A stretch of 24,156 nucleotides of DNA from an uncultured Oscillospiraceae bacterium. Lineage in GTDB: Bacteria; Bacillota; Clostridia; Oscillospirales; Ruminococcaceae. The position numbers and the translations under genes are program-made. Of this stretch, positions 10,806 to 17,824 are shown piece by piece. The stretch is from positions 1 to 24,156 of the forward strand of contig CAKSAY010000012.1 in the NCBI GenBank assembly GCA_934438055.1. The letters are read 5' to 3'. The first letter of the stretch is position 1. The number at the start of each line of letters is the position of its first letter. The notes under the pieces were generated by a model. That model ran no database searches. It was not told where the DNA came from and saw nothing but the letters and a program-made list of their open reading frames with translations.

Positions 10806-10985
10806 ATGCATGGAGGTATTGCTTATGTGGATGGGGAGTGCGTAACGCCCTCTTGCCGGGGAAATTTGAGCCTTATATGCCATAATCCCAGAAAATACAA
10901 TAGGGAATCTGCTCAGGAGATGTATGAGGCAACAGCTTGTATATTTGACGAGAAATTCAACGTTAAGAAGCAAGACAATTGTTGA
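10806..10985 (+). CDS. Small Cys-rich protein, start uncertain
   Basis: A 59-residue frame (MHGGIAYVDGECVTPSCRGN, LSLICHNPRKYNRESAQEMY, EATACIFDEKFNVKKQDNC) with four or five cysteines arranged like a small metal site. The ATG at 10806 has its AAGGAG only 2-3 bp away, which is too close. The better-spaced ATG at 10792 is in another frame and gives just 17 residues (MTKETC...). A one-base loss near 10808 that split an original MTKETC-HGGIAYVDGEC gene is plausible. The stop falls inside repeat copy B. Product unknown. Confidence 0.5.
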   Translation: MHGGIAYVDGECVTPSCRGNLSLICHNPRKYNRESAQEMYEATACIFDEKFNVKKQDNC

Positions 10986-11093
10986 TATCGTCATATCGGC
11001 TGATTTTAGCTTGTTTAATGAAATAATTGTCTATAAGCAGTGAAATTACATATCTACAACTAAAAAGCTTTTAAAACGCTTAAAACAGCCAAT
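10979..11093 (+). repeat. 115-bp leader repeat, copy B
   Basis: Second copy of the element at 10634-10749, starting TTGTTGATATCGTCATATCG and ending TTAAAACAGCCAAT. It contains a GATAT-CGTC-ATATC hairpin. It precedes the TTG-started gene at 11145 by about 50 bp. The copies start 345 bp apart and flank the small Cys-rich frame. Confidence 0.8.
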
Positions 11094-11144
11094 ACAAAAC
11101 AAGTGATTAAAAACGACTAAAAACAAAGAGAAGAGAGGAAAATA

Positions 11145-11540
11145 TTGAATTACAGCGAGCAGATAGAGAAGTTTTTGAACTTTTTGCGGGAAGCAAGACA
11201 GAAGTATGACATAGCTGCTGCGGAGGAAACCGAAGCGAATAACGCAACGCAGGATTTGTTACATAGCCTAGAACTGGACGATAACAAATACCATGACAGC
11301 GCACGGATTGCACTTGCGCTAAAGCAGATACGAAAAGAACGCAGAGAGGCAAAGGACAAGGAGGTGAAGCTTCAGCCAATCATTGACTGGAGTGCAGAGA
11401 ACATTAGAGTTATCCAAGAGCTTGAACAGCTTCTCGGAGCAGTCAGAAAAGCAGAGAGAAACAGCGTGGGAAGACGATATATTCCCAAGACGGATGTATT
11501 GAAAAAGACGCTAAAAGAAATCAAAAAAGAGGAGAGATAA
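11145..11540 (+). CDS. Coiled-coil phage protein
   Basis: A 131-residue protein with a TTG start at 11145, supported by AGAGAGGAAAA just before it. It is helical throughout (YSEQIEKFLNFLREARQKYD ... RIALALKQIRKERREAKDKE ... IRVIQELEQLLGAVRKAERN) with a basic C-terminus (KKTLKEIKKEER). No family with known function recognised. Its stop is directly followed by the ATG of the methyltransferase gene, so the two are coupled. Confidence 0.75.
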   Translation: MNYSEQIEKFLNFLREARQKYDIAAAEETEANNATQDLLHSLELDDNKYHDSARIALALKQIRKERREAKDKEVKLQPIIDWSAENIRVIQELEQLLGAVRKAERNSVGRRYIPKTDVLKKTLKEIKKEER

Positions 11541-12077
11541 ATGGTGATTATGTCAACATTGTGCTTTATGATATACAGTTTTGCTATGGCAGCAGCGGGA
11601 GGCTTAGCAGGAGCAGTCATTGTGTGTATCATCAAAGCAGTGGGAGGGAAAAAGATGAATCGGGCAGTATATTCTTCAAGCAAAACAGATGATTGGGAAA
11701 CGCCGCAGGAGGTATTTGACGCATTGGACAATAGATTTCATTTCACGCTGGATCCGGCGGCAAGCGATAGCAATCACAAATGTAGCCGGTATTTCACAAA
11801 AGAACAGGACGGCTTAAAACAAAGCTGGAAAGATGAGGTTGTATTCTGCAATCCTCCTTATGGGAGAGAGATAGGCAAATGGGTGAAAAAGGCGTGGGAA
11901 GAAAACCAGAATCATCATGTGAAGACTGTTATGCTTCTTCCGGCAAGGACGGACACAAAGTGGTTTCACGAGTACATATATCATCAAGCAGATATTGAAT
12001 TCATCAAAGGACGCTTGAAATTTGGAACATCTAAAAACAGCGCGCCGTTTCCGAGTATGATTGTGGTTTATGATTGA
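11541..12077 (+). CDS. Phage DNA N6-adenine methyltransferase (Dam-type) with N-terminal membrane extension
   Basis: The methyltransferase part begins around Met39 (MNRAVYSSSKTDDWETPQEV) and carries LDPAASDSNHKCSRYFT, the NPPYG catalytic motif near residue 109, and KTVMLLPARTDTKWFHEYI, which identify the phage Dam (adenine-N6) family. Residues 1-38 are an unusual hydrophobic segment (STLCFMIYSFAMAAAGGLAG, AVIVCIIKAVGGKK), an apparent single membrane span. Two starts are credible: the ATG at 11541 right after GAGGAGAGATAA, and the ATG at 11655 behind GGGAGGG. The enzyme could thus be made in anchored and soluble forms. In-frame fusion of a small membrane gene to the methyltransferase is the likely origin. 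No cognate nuclease is present, so a protective or regulatory role is likelier than restriction. Confidence 0.9.
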   Translation: MVIMSTLCFMIYSFAMAAAGGLAGAVIVCIIKAVGGKKMNRAVYSSSKTDDWETPQEVFDALDNRFHFTLDPAASDSNHKCSRYFTKEQDGLKQSWKDEVVFCNPPYGREIGKWVKKAWEENQNHHVKTVMLLPARTDTKWFHEYIYHQADIEFIKGRLKFGTSKNSAPFPSMIVVYD

Positions 12078-12546
12078 GTGTATTTTAGCGGCTATTCTTG
12101 CGTTTATGCCTGTGCACCTAGAGCCTGTCCAAATGCAGACAGTGGACGCTCCCAATGCCTTAGTGGAACATGTGGAGAAAGAGGACGCATACAAAGAGAT
12201 GTTAGCGTGGACAGTACAACAGGAGGTTGGAGGACTGCATAGTTTAGAGGCAACAGAGGCGGTTATTGATGTGGTGTATAACCGTTTGGAAAGCTCGGAA
12301 TATCCTGATACAATACCAGAGGTTTTAATGCCTGACCAGTTTAATGGCGTGACTAATTATTATACACATACGAACCCACCGGATGAGACGGTGTATACAG
12401 CAATTGACAATATTGATACATATCGTGGAATCAGCAACGGTGCGCTCTATTTTTGCAGTTATGATGATTTAGACGGACAGGCGAAGGAGTGGTTTGACAG
12501 CCTGGCAGTAACGACAGAAATAGATGGTGTGAGGTTTTACAGGTAG
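12070..12546 (+). CDS. SleB-type cell wall hydrolase (Hydrolase_2)
   Basis: A 158-residue protein starting at the ATG at 12070, which overlaps the methyltransferase stop. Residues ~1-18 (MIECILAAILAFMPVHL) form a signal or membrane segment. Residues ~40-158 match the SleB/CwlJ hydrolase fold: LAWTVQQEVGGLHSLEATEA, VIDVVYNRLESSEYPDTIPE, then DQFNGV and the closing FDSLAVTTEIDGVRFYR. The glutamate in QQEVGG is the expected catalytic residue. By family it cleaves peptidoglycan (spore cortex-type or vegetative). It sits away from a holin/lysis cassette, so it may not be the main endolysin. Confidence 0.85.
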   Translation: MIECILAAILAFMPVHLEPVQMQTVDAPNALVEHVEKEDAYKEMLAWTVQQEVGGLHSLEATEAVIDVVYNRLESSEYPDTIPEVLMPDQFNGVTNYYTHTNPPDETVYTAIDNIDTYRGISNGALYFCSYDDLDGQAKEWFDSLAVTTEIDGVRFYR

Positions 12547-12557
12547 GAGGATAAAAG

Positions 12558-12719
12558 ATGACAGAATGGATTGAGGGCATGTGCTGCGATTGCCAATATG
12601 GCATAGAACATCCTGAAATAATGATTTGTGGAAGTTATGATGAAAACGAGAGATGTCCGAGAATGAGAATGGATGGAAGCTGTTATGTAATGCCAAAAGA
12701 GGATGAGAAAAATGCGTGA
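12558..12719 (+). CDS. 53-residue Cys-rich protein
   Basis: A short frame with a strong start site (AGGAGGATAAAAG). It encodes MTEWIEGMCCDCQYGIEHPE, IMICGSYDENERCPRMRMDG and SCYVMPKEDEKNA. Six cysteines in CC-x-C ... C ... C ... C spacing suggest a small zinc-binding module. Its end overlaps the start of the YopX gene by 8 bases. Small zinc proteins of this type are frequent in Firmicute phage early operons; the role is unknown. Confidence 0.65.
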   Translation: MTEWIEGMCCDCQYGIEHPEIMICGSYDENERCPRMRMDGSCYVMPKEDEKNA

Positions 12720-12930
12720 GATATTATTTCGGGGCAAGCAGTTAGATAACGGTAAATGGGCATATGGATATTTAATTCGTGATGAGTTTTTAGAAACAGA
12801 TCCAGCGGTATATATCGGGTATCTTTTTGGGGGTGACGCTCACGATACTGATGTCGTCAAGGTAGACCCCAGCACGGTTGAACAATATACAGGATTAGTT
12901 GATAGAAAAGGCAATAAAATCTTTAAGTAA
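12712..12930 (+). CDS. YopX-family protein, short
   Basis: The start MREILFRGKQLDNGKWAYGY is diagnostic of the YopX family. The frame continues through VVKVDPSTVEQYTGLVDRKG and stops at NKIFK after 72 residues. Typical members are about 120-150 residues and continue after this point with an EGDIV-like strand, so this copy is probably truncated, although the stop could mark a natural short form. The function of the family is unknown. The ATG at 12712 is preferred to 12703 because of AGAGG spacing and family alignment. Confidence 0.85.
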   Translation: MREILFRGKQLDNGKWAYGYLIRDEFLETDPAVYIGYLFGGDAHDTDVVKVDPSTVEQYTGLVDRKGNKIFK

Positions 12931-12985
12931 GCATGGAAAATACGGTTGAAATAGACAATATAGGATTGTATAAGCAGGAGGAAGT

Positions 12986-13378
12986 ATGACAAAACAAAAC
13001 TTACAGCGTTATCGGGAAATTATGCTCGAAGCAGAACAACTTCAAGAACAGATGAAACGGTTAGAAAGCACAATTATTTTTCCATCTCAAAAGTTGAAAG
13101 ATTTGCCGCCGTCTTCTTTTGACAATAATAAGATGGCAAAGATTGTTGAAAAACTTCTTGCATTGCAGGATTTGTATTCTAAAAAGCTTTCTGACTCATG
13201 CGCTGCACAGTTGGAAGTTGAATCATACATTTCTTCTCTACCTGAACGGGAACAACGGCTCATGCGCTATCGCTACATTGAGGGGCTTACTTGGGAGCAG
13301 GTGGCAGATAAAATGCATTATAGTTCAAAACAAATCAGGAGAATACATAATGCAACTTTAGATTCCATGCTTTATTAA
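12986..13378 (+). CDS. Sigma-region-4-like late transcription regulator (ArpU/RinA-type)
   Basis: A 130-residue protein. Residues ~1-75 are helical (REIMLEAEQLQEQMKRLEST). Residues ~85-125 form a helix-turn-helix like sigma factor region 4 (LPEREQRLMRYRYIEGLTWE, QVADKMHYSSKQIRRIHNAT). Small proteins of this architecture at the end of the early region activate the late operon in Firmicute phages. The promoter with two TGTCC sites directly after its stop codon is the obvious candidate target. It has a good start (GCAGGAGGAAGT). Activator versus antiterminator action cannot be told from the sequence. Confidence 0.87.
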   Translation: MTKQNLQRYREIMLEAEQLQEQMKRLESTIIFPSQKLKDLPPSSFDNNKMAKIVEKLLALQDLYSKKLSDSCAAQLEVESYISSLPEREQRLMRYRYIEGLTWEQVADKMHYSSKQIRRIHNATLDSMLY

Positions 13379-13414
13379 AATGTCCTAGAATGTCCACATA
13401 AAAAGTAATATAAT
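13379..13414 (+). promoter_or_regulatory. Likely activator-dependent late promoter
   Basis: AATGTCC occurs at 13379-13385 and 13389-13395, exactly one helical turn (10 bp) apart. TATAAT follows at 13409-13414. There is no TTGACA-like -35 box; the second TGTCC occupies that position. This is the form expected for a promoter needing the upstream sigma-4-like regulator. Transcription would start around 13421. Confidence 0.65.
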
Positions 13415-13441
13415 AGTATTAGTGAAAAAAGATAAAGTTGT

Positions 13442-13465
13442 GGAGCGAGTTTTCGCTCCTCTTTT
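13442..13465 (+). terminator. Hairpin with short U run, directly after the late promoter
   Basis: GGAGCGA (13442-13448), loop GTTT, TCGCTCC (13453-13459), then TCTTTT. A perfect 7-bp GC-rich stem with a modest T tract, about 20 bases after the expected start of transcription. It may end the early operon or act as an attenuator for the late one. Confidence 0.65.
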
Positions 13466-13487
13466 GAAAAAAAGATATTAAACGCAG

Positions 13488-13534
13488 AAAATCAACATCT
13501 AATTGAGAATCTTTCTCAACTACACGTTGATTTT
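13488..13534. other. Nested two-stem structure
   Basis: An outer stem, AAAATCAAC (13488-13496) with GTTGATTTT (13526-13534), encloses an inner perfect hairpin, TTGAGAA-TCT-TTCTCAA (13503-13519). It lies between the two terminator-like hairpins. It could be a third terminator, a regulatory RNA fold or a protein-binding/packaging site. Confidence 0.6.
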
Positions 13535-13560
13535 TGGGCTAATTAGTAGTTTTTTTATTT

Positions 13561-13589
13561 AAACACCCCGATTTGTCGAGGTGTTTTTC
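13561..13589 (+). terminator. Intrinsic terminator before the first late gene
   Basis: AAACACC (13561-13567), an inner CGA/TCG pair around TTTG, GGTGTTT (13580-13586), followed by TTC and preceded by TTTTTTTATTT, so it could work in both directions. It ends 24 bases before the ATG at 13613, with no promoter between. Confidence 0.75.
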
Positions 13590-13612
13590 TTATGCCCAAA
13601 AAGGAGGACGTT

Positions 13613-13801
13613 ATGAAGTCATTCAAGGAAAACCGTAAACAATTAGCAAAAGAATATCTTGAAAGCGCGGATGTTATTAAGGCGCGGATAAATCAATTGA
13701 AAATGGCTAAAAAGAAAGATTCACGGCGTATTGCTCTGCTTAGTTCTCAATATCGTGACTTATGCGCTGCTGCAAGAAGTCTGGAGAGATATTATGACTA
13801 A
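13613..13801 (+). CDS. Small basic helical protein, first late gene
   Basis: A 62-residue protein, MKSFKENRKQLAKEYLESAD then VIKARINQLKMAKKKDSRRI and a helical end (AARSLERYYD). The ATG at 13613 follows AAAAAGGAGGACGTT; an in-frame ATG at 13592 lies upstream of that site and is unlikely. Rich in Lys/Arg and probably an all-helical nucleic-acid-associated protein. It comes directly before the HNH and terminase genes, which suggests a packaging or late-regulatory role, but no family is certain. Confidence 0.7.
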   Translation: MKSFKENRKQLAKEYLESADVIKARINQLKMAKKKDSRRIALLSSQYRDLCAAARSLERYYD

Positions 13802-13825
13802 TGAATGATTGGGAGGATGTCACAT

Positions 13826-14239
13826 ATGTCAATTCATACACGATGTTCCAGATGTGGAAGAAAAATATTAAGCGGAACCAAGTGCAATTGCGCAAAGAGA
13901 ATAAGAGACAGGCAATATAATAAGACAAGATGGGACAAAGACGTTATCGCATTCTATCATACAGTATCATGGAATAGAGCGCGACAGGTTACAATAGACA
14001 GTTGCTGCGGATTGGATTTATTAAGCTTGATACGAAATAAAAGGATTGAATACGGCGAGACAGTGCACCACATCATACCGCTTAAAGAATCATGGAATAA
14101 GAGACTGCGTCAAGACAACCTCATTTACTTAACAGAAGCGAATCATCAGTTTGTTCATAAGGAAATGCAAAGAAATAGAGAAGAAACGATAAAGATGTTA
14201 CAGCAGATAAAAAGGGAATGGAACACAGGGGGTATATGA
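13826..14239 (+). CDS. HNH endonuclease of the packaging module
   Basis: A 137-residue protein starting at the ATG at 13826 behind GGGAGGATG. An N-terminal zinc-binding element (CSRCGRKILSGTKCNC) is followed by the HNH core, ETVHHIIPLKESWNKRLRQD then NLIYLTEANHQFVHKE, with HH, Asn and the final His all present. HNH proteins directly upstream of the terminase are known to assist terminase-dependent genome cutting in cos phages such as HK97, and the position here fits. A homing endonuclease is a less likely alternative. Confidence 0.92.
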   Translation: MSIHTRCSRCGRKILSGTKCNCAKRIRDRQYNKTRWDKDVIAFYHTVSWNRARQVTIDSCCGLDLLSLIRNKRIEYGETVHHIIPLKESWNKRLRQDNLIYLTEANHQFVHKEMQRNREETIKMLQQIKREWNTGGI

Positions 14240-14241
14240 AA

Positions 14242-14322
14242 ATGTTTATGGAGGGCTATACTTCAACGCCGCTTGACCCTTTCCTTTCGCAAAATGCCCT
14301 TTACTTTGAAAAAAGGAGGTAA
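14242..14322 (+). CDS. Possible 26-residue leader ORF
   Basis: A short frame from the ATG at 14242 (MFMEGYTSTPLDPFLSQNAL then YFEKRR) that ends within the ribosome binding site of the terminase small subunit (AAAAAAGGAGG). It fills the gap between the HNH and terminase genes almost exactly, which could give translational coupling. A weak GGGGG site lies upstream. It may simply be a chance frame. Confidence 0.3.
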   Translation: MFMEGYTSTPLDPFLSQNALYFEKRR

Positions 14323-14330
14323 ATAGGAAA

Positions 14331-14828
14331 ATGGCAAGACCAAGGAAACCGGTTGAAATGACAAAAAAACATCTTTCAACACAAGAAAGAAACGAACGAG
14401 AACAGGCGCAGGAACTAATATCCACAGGGAGAGAGCAATTAGAACGACCGCCTAATTGGTTAATAGATCCTGTCGCAAAGAAAGAATACAAAAGGATAGT
14501 CAAGGAATTTGATAAAATTGACGTGGTAGGAAATCTTGACAGAAACAATATAGCTTGTTATTGCAACGCCTATTCTTTATACATTAAGGTCACGAGGGAA
14601 TTATCAACAACGCCTGCTACAGTTGCTAAAAATCCGGATAATCCTGATTCACCTCATGTCATGAATGAGCTTTATCTGAGTCTCTGCAAGAATCAGAAAG
14701 ACTATTCTGACGAGATGAGAAAGTTTGCGTCGCTTTGTGGACTGACGATTGACAGTCGTTTAAAAGTCGGCGTAGCCAAGGTGGAGAAAACCAAGCAGGA
14801 AATTGAAGATATATTCGGTGATATCTGA
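14331..14828 (+). CDS. terS: Terminase small subunit (P27 family)
   Basis: A 165-residue protein with the P27-type pattern: a basic start (MARPRKPVEMTKKHLST), then RPPNWLIDPVAKKEYKRIVK, ACYCNAYSLYIKVTREL and KFASLCGLTIDSRLK. By family it recognises the packaging site and regulates the large subunit. A good start site (AAAGGAGG) lies upstream. Its stop overlaps the next ATG (TGATG), the usual coupling of the two terminase genes. Confidence 0.92.
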   Translation: MARPRKPVEMTKKHLSTQERNEREQAQELISTGREQLERPPNWLIDPVAKKEYKRIVKEFDKIDVVGNLDRNNIACYCNAYSLYIKVTRELSTTPATVAKNPDNPDSPHVMNELYLSLCKNQKDYSDEMRKFASLCGLTIDSRLKVGVAKVEKTKQEIEDIFGDI

Positions 14829-16549
14829 TGACAATTCGCCAAGAGTTAGAGCAATACAGCAAAGACTGTATCAACGGCGTTATACGCAGCTGCAAAAAAC
14901 ACAAACAGGCCTGTCAAAGACTATTAAACGATTTTGCAAATAAAGATGGTCAATATTATTGGGATGAGGACGAAGCGAATAAAATTGTCAAATGGTTTTC
15001 ACTGCTCAGACATCATAAAGGCATATTAGCGAATCAACCCATTATTCTTACGACATGGCAAAAGTTCTTTTTGTGTCAGATTTATGGATGGAGGAGAAAA
15101 GATAACGGCAGAAAGCGTTTTACCATGTCATTTATAGAGGTGGCGCGTAAAAACGCAAAATCTCAAATGGAAGCCGGCGTTATTCTTTATGAAATTTCAG
15201 TGCAGGCTACTAAAAATCAAGAGATATACGAGACATATTGTGCCGGAGTAAAAAGAGATCAATCAAACTTGATATTCAACGAATGTATTAATCTTTTAAC
15301 AGGCTCGCCGCTTCGTTCAAAGTTTAAAATTACCAGAGACAGGATTGAACATATTAAAACGAGAAGTTTTTTAAAGGCGTTGTGCAAACAGGACGGGAAG
15401 AATGGAGATGGAACAAATCCGGCGGTATTGGTGCTGGATGAATATCATCAACACCCCACGACAGAATTTTATGACTTAGGCCTAGGCGCTAACAGCAAAG
15501 AATCACTATTAATGATTATTACAACAGCCGGGATGGACTTAACATTTCCCTGTTATACAGAGGAATATAGCTATTGTTCAAAGATACTCGATCCTGATGT
15601 AGACGTTGAGAATGAAAGCTATTTTGTGGACATTTTAGAAATGGACGAAGATGACGACCCGAGAGAAATGGAGATTTGGGAAAAGGCGAACCCCATCCGC
15701 ATGAGCTATGCAAAGGGCAGAGAAGACATAGAAAAGGCGTGGAGAATTGCAAAGGAGATTCCAGAAAAAATGATTCCTTTCATGACCAAATGCTTAAACA
15801 AATGGGTACAGCAAAAAGAAAATGGATATATGGATATGAGCAAATGGAAAGAATGCGAAGTAACGCATATTCCATATGATTTAGACGGCGCCCCGGTTTA
15901 TGTTGGATTTGACATGTCTGCAAAGATCGATTTAACCAGCGTTGCGTTTGTTCTTCCCGTGCAATCGGACGAGCAGGACGTTTCAGGAACGCCGGTTGTA
16001 AAATACATATGTTTTTCCCACTCATTCATCCCGAATCAAAGCAAATTGCGGGAGCGCATTCTCAAAGACAAAGTTCCCTATGACGCATGGGAAAGAAACG
16101 GATATTTATCGCTTACAGATTCGGAAGTTGTTGACCAGAGCGTGGTTATGCAATATGTGTTGAACCGCTGTAAAAAGGAGAATTGGAAGATTGAATGTTT
16201 ATGTTTTGACCCGGCAAATGCAACTAAGCTAATGACCGACCTAGATGACGATGGGTTTGCGGTGGAGGAGGTTTATCAATCCAGACGCTCCCTGAATGAA
16301 TCGACATGCGGGTTTAGAGAACAGGCGTATTGCAAAAATGTTATCTATACACATAATCCATTATTAAATTATGCAATGAGCAACGCCGTCACTACACAAA
16401 AAGACGGATACATTAAAATAGACAAAGACAAGAGTACAAAGCGCATTGATCCTGTCGATGCAATGCTTTGCGCTTTTAAATTAGCAGTTTATCATGAATT
16501 TATCGACTATCAAACGGACGACGAATGGTTAGAGAGCGAGGGATGGTAA
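14828..16549 (+). CDS. terL: Terminase large subunit (HK97-like)
   Basis: A 573-residue protein of full length for the family. ATPase part: a Walker A-like VARKNAKSQ at residues 105-113 and Walker B VLVLDEYHQ near residue 200, followed by ITTAG as coupling motif. Nuclease part: an RNase H-like fold with VGFDMSAKIDLTS near residue 360 and a later Asp in DPVDAMLCAFKLAV. By family it is the motor that translocates DNA into the prohead and cuts concatemers. Neighbours before (HNH, small subunit) and after (portal) are in the standard order. Confidence 0.96.
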   Translation: MTIRQELEQYSKDCINGVIRSCKKHKQACQRLLNDFANKDGQYYWDEDEANKIVKWFSLLRHHKGILANQPIILTTWQKFFLCQIYGWRRKDNGRKRFTMSFIEVARKNAKSQMEAGVILYEISVQATKNQEIYETYCAGVKRDQSNLIFNECINLLTGSPLRSKFKITRDRIEHIKTRSFLKALCKQDGKNGDGTNPAVLVLDEYHQHPTTEFYDLGLGANSKESLLMIITTAGMDLTFPCYTEEYSYCSKILDPDVDVENESYFVDILEMDEDDDPREMEIWEKANPIRMSYAKGREDIEKAWRIAKEIPEKMIPFMTKCLNKWVQQKENGYMDMSKWKECEVTHIPYDLDGAPVYVGFDMSAKIDLTSVAFVLPVQSDEQDVSGTPVVKYICFSHSFIPNQSKLRERILKDKVPYDAWERNGYLSLTDSEVVDQSVVMQYVLNRCKKENWKIECLCFDPANATKLMTDLDDDGFAVEEVYQSRRSLNESTCGFREQAYCKNVIYTHNPLLNYAMSNAVTTQKDGYIKIDKDKSTKRIDPVDAMLCAFKLAVYHEFIDYQTDDEWLESEGW

Positions 16550-16555
16550 AAGAAG

Positions 16556-17824
16556 ATGGGAATCTTTCATAAAAAAAGAATGAATAATCAAATGGTAACG
16601 GTAGAGCAACTCAATCGCTTAATGGGATTGAAAACAGAGGGTTTGGATTCCGATAATCTAAAAAGCGCAACCTACTATGCTTGTATGCAGATACGCTGTA
16701 ATGCTATGGCGAAACTGCCGGTACGTGTCATGCAATTTACAGAGGAATCAGGATCGGAAAGGAAGCAGGAGCACCCTTTAAATGAATTATTGGAGGTGCG
16801 GCCAAACCGTTTTATGACCCCGCATGATTTTAAGTGGGCTACAAAGTTTCAAGAGCTAGAGTATGGCAATGCCTATTGGGTGATGACAATGAAAAGCGGG
16901 ATTCCAACAGGCGTATATTTATTAGACAGTCGGCGTGTTCAGATTATGATTGATGATTGCGCTGATTTTGGAGAGAAGAACGCAATTTATTATTTGTACG
17001 ATGATCCCAAGCGGGGAACAGTGATTTATACAAGCGATAGTATTTTGCATTTTAAAAATTTCCCCTCCAATGGACTTGTAGGGAAAAGCGTTAAAAGCTG
17101 TATTCTTGAAACGATTCATAACGAAAGATATGCGAGCAGTCTTATTAAAAACAAGTATAAAACAGGGCTGTTAGACCCTGTGGTAGTGCAGTATGCTGGA
17201 GACTTAAACGACGTTAAAAAGGATAGAATTAAGACAAAATTTGAACAGATGGGCGGAGCCGGCAATGCGGGACAAGTCATTCCAATTCCTTATAATTTCA
17301 AAGTAAGCCAGCTCAATACTCGCATGGTAGACAGTCAGTTTTTTGAACTGCAAGGCGTGACAGCGCGCCAGATTGCGAATGCTTTTGGTGTAAAAGTATT
17401 TCAGCTAAATGATATGGAGAAAAGTACCTACAGCAATCTCGAACAACAAAATAAGGCGTTCTACAGTGATACATTGCAAAATGATGTGATCAGTCATGAG
17501 CAGGAAATCACTTATAAGGCTTTAAGTAAACATGACAAACAGAATGGACTTTATGTGCATTTTAATGTAGACGCAGTTTTGCGGTCGGATATTAACACAA
17601 GATCGCAGGCGTATGCCACAGCAATTAACACAGGATGGCAGACCAGAGCGGAGGTAAGAAAACTAGAGGGGCTTCCCTACATTGAGGGAACAGATAGACT
17701 AACCGTTGACAATGGAGCTGTCGTTCCGCTTGATAAAGTGGGAATCCAGTACGTGAAAGGGGGTGATGACAATGCAGAGGACGCTTCCTTGCCGGAAAAA
17801 GAATCCGAAAACGAATCAGGTTGA
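16556..17824 (+). CDS. Portal protein (HK97 family)
   Basis: A 422-residue protein (NSATYYACMQIRCNAMAKLP is near residues 35-55 in the form LKSATYYACMQIRCNAMAKL). Further landmarks are LEVRPNRFMTPHDFKWATKF, GNAYWVMTMKSGIPTGVYLL and FQLNDMEKSTYSNLEQQNKA, all features of HK97-type portals. By family a dodecamer at one vertex of the capsid forms the DNA channel and docks the terminase. Its last 53 bases overlap the protease gene in another frame, so the C-terminal tail is short and acidic (DNAEDASLPEKESENESG). Confidence 0.95.
   Translation: MGIFHKKRMNNQMVTVEQLNRLMGLKTEGLDSDNLKSATYYACMQIRCNAMAKLPVRVMQFTEESGSERKQEHPLNELLEVRPNRFMTPHDFKWATKFQELEYGNAYWVMTMKSGIPTGVYLLDSRRVQIMIDDCADFGEKNAIYYLYDDPKRGTVIYTSDSILHFKNFPSNGLVGKSVKSCILETIHNERYASSLIKNKYKTGLLDPVVVQYAGDLNDVKKDRIKTKFEQMGGAGNAGQVIPIPYNFKVSQLNTRMVDSQFFELQGVTARQIANAFGVKVFQLNDMEKSTYSNLEQQNKAFYSDTLQNDVISHEQEITYKALSKHDKQNGLYVHFNVDAVLRSDINTRSQAYATAINTGWQTRAEVRKLEGLPYIEGTDRLTVDNGAVVPLDKVGIQYVKGGDDNAEDASLPEKESENESG

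Noticed and set aside
12933..12989. 18-codon frame between the YopX and late-regulator genes
   Set aside because: No convincing ribosome binding site; it mostly spans the leader of the next gene.
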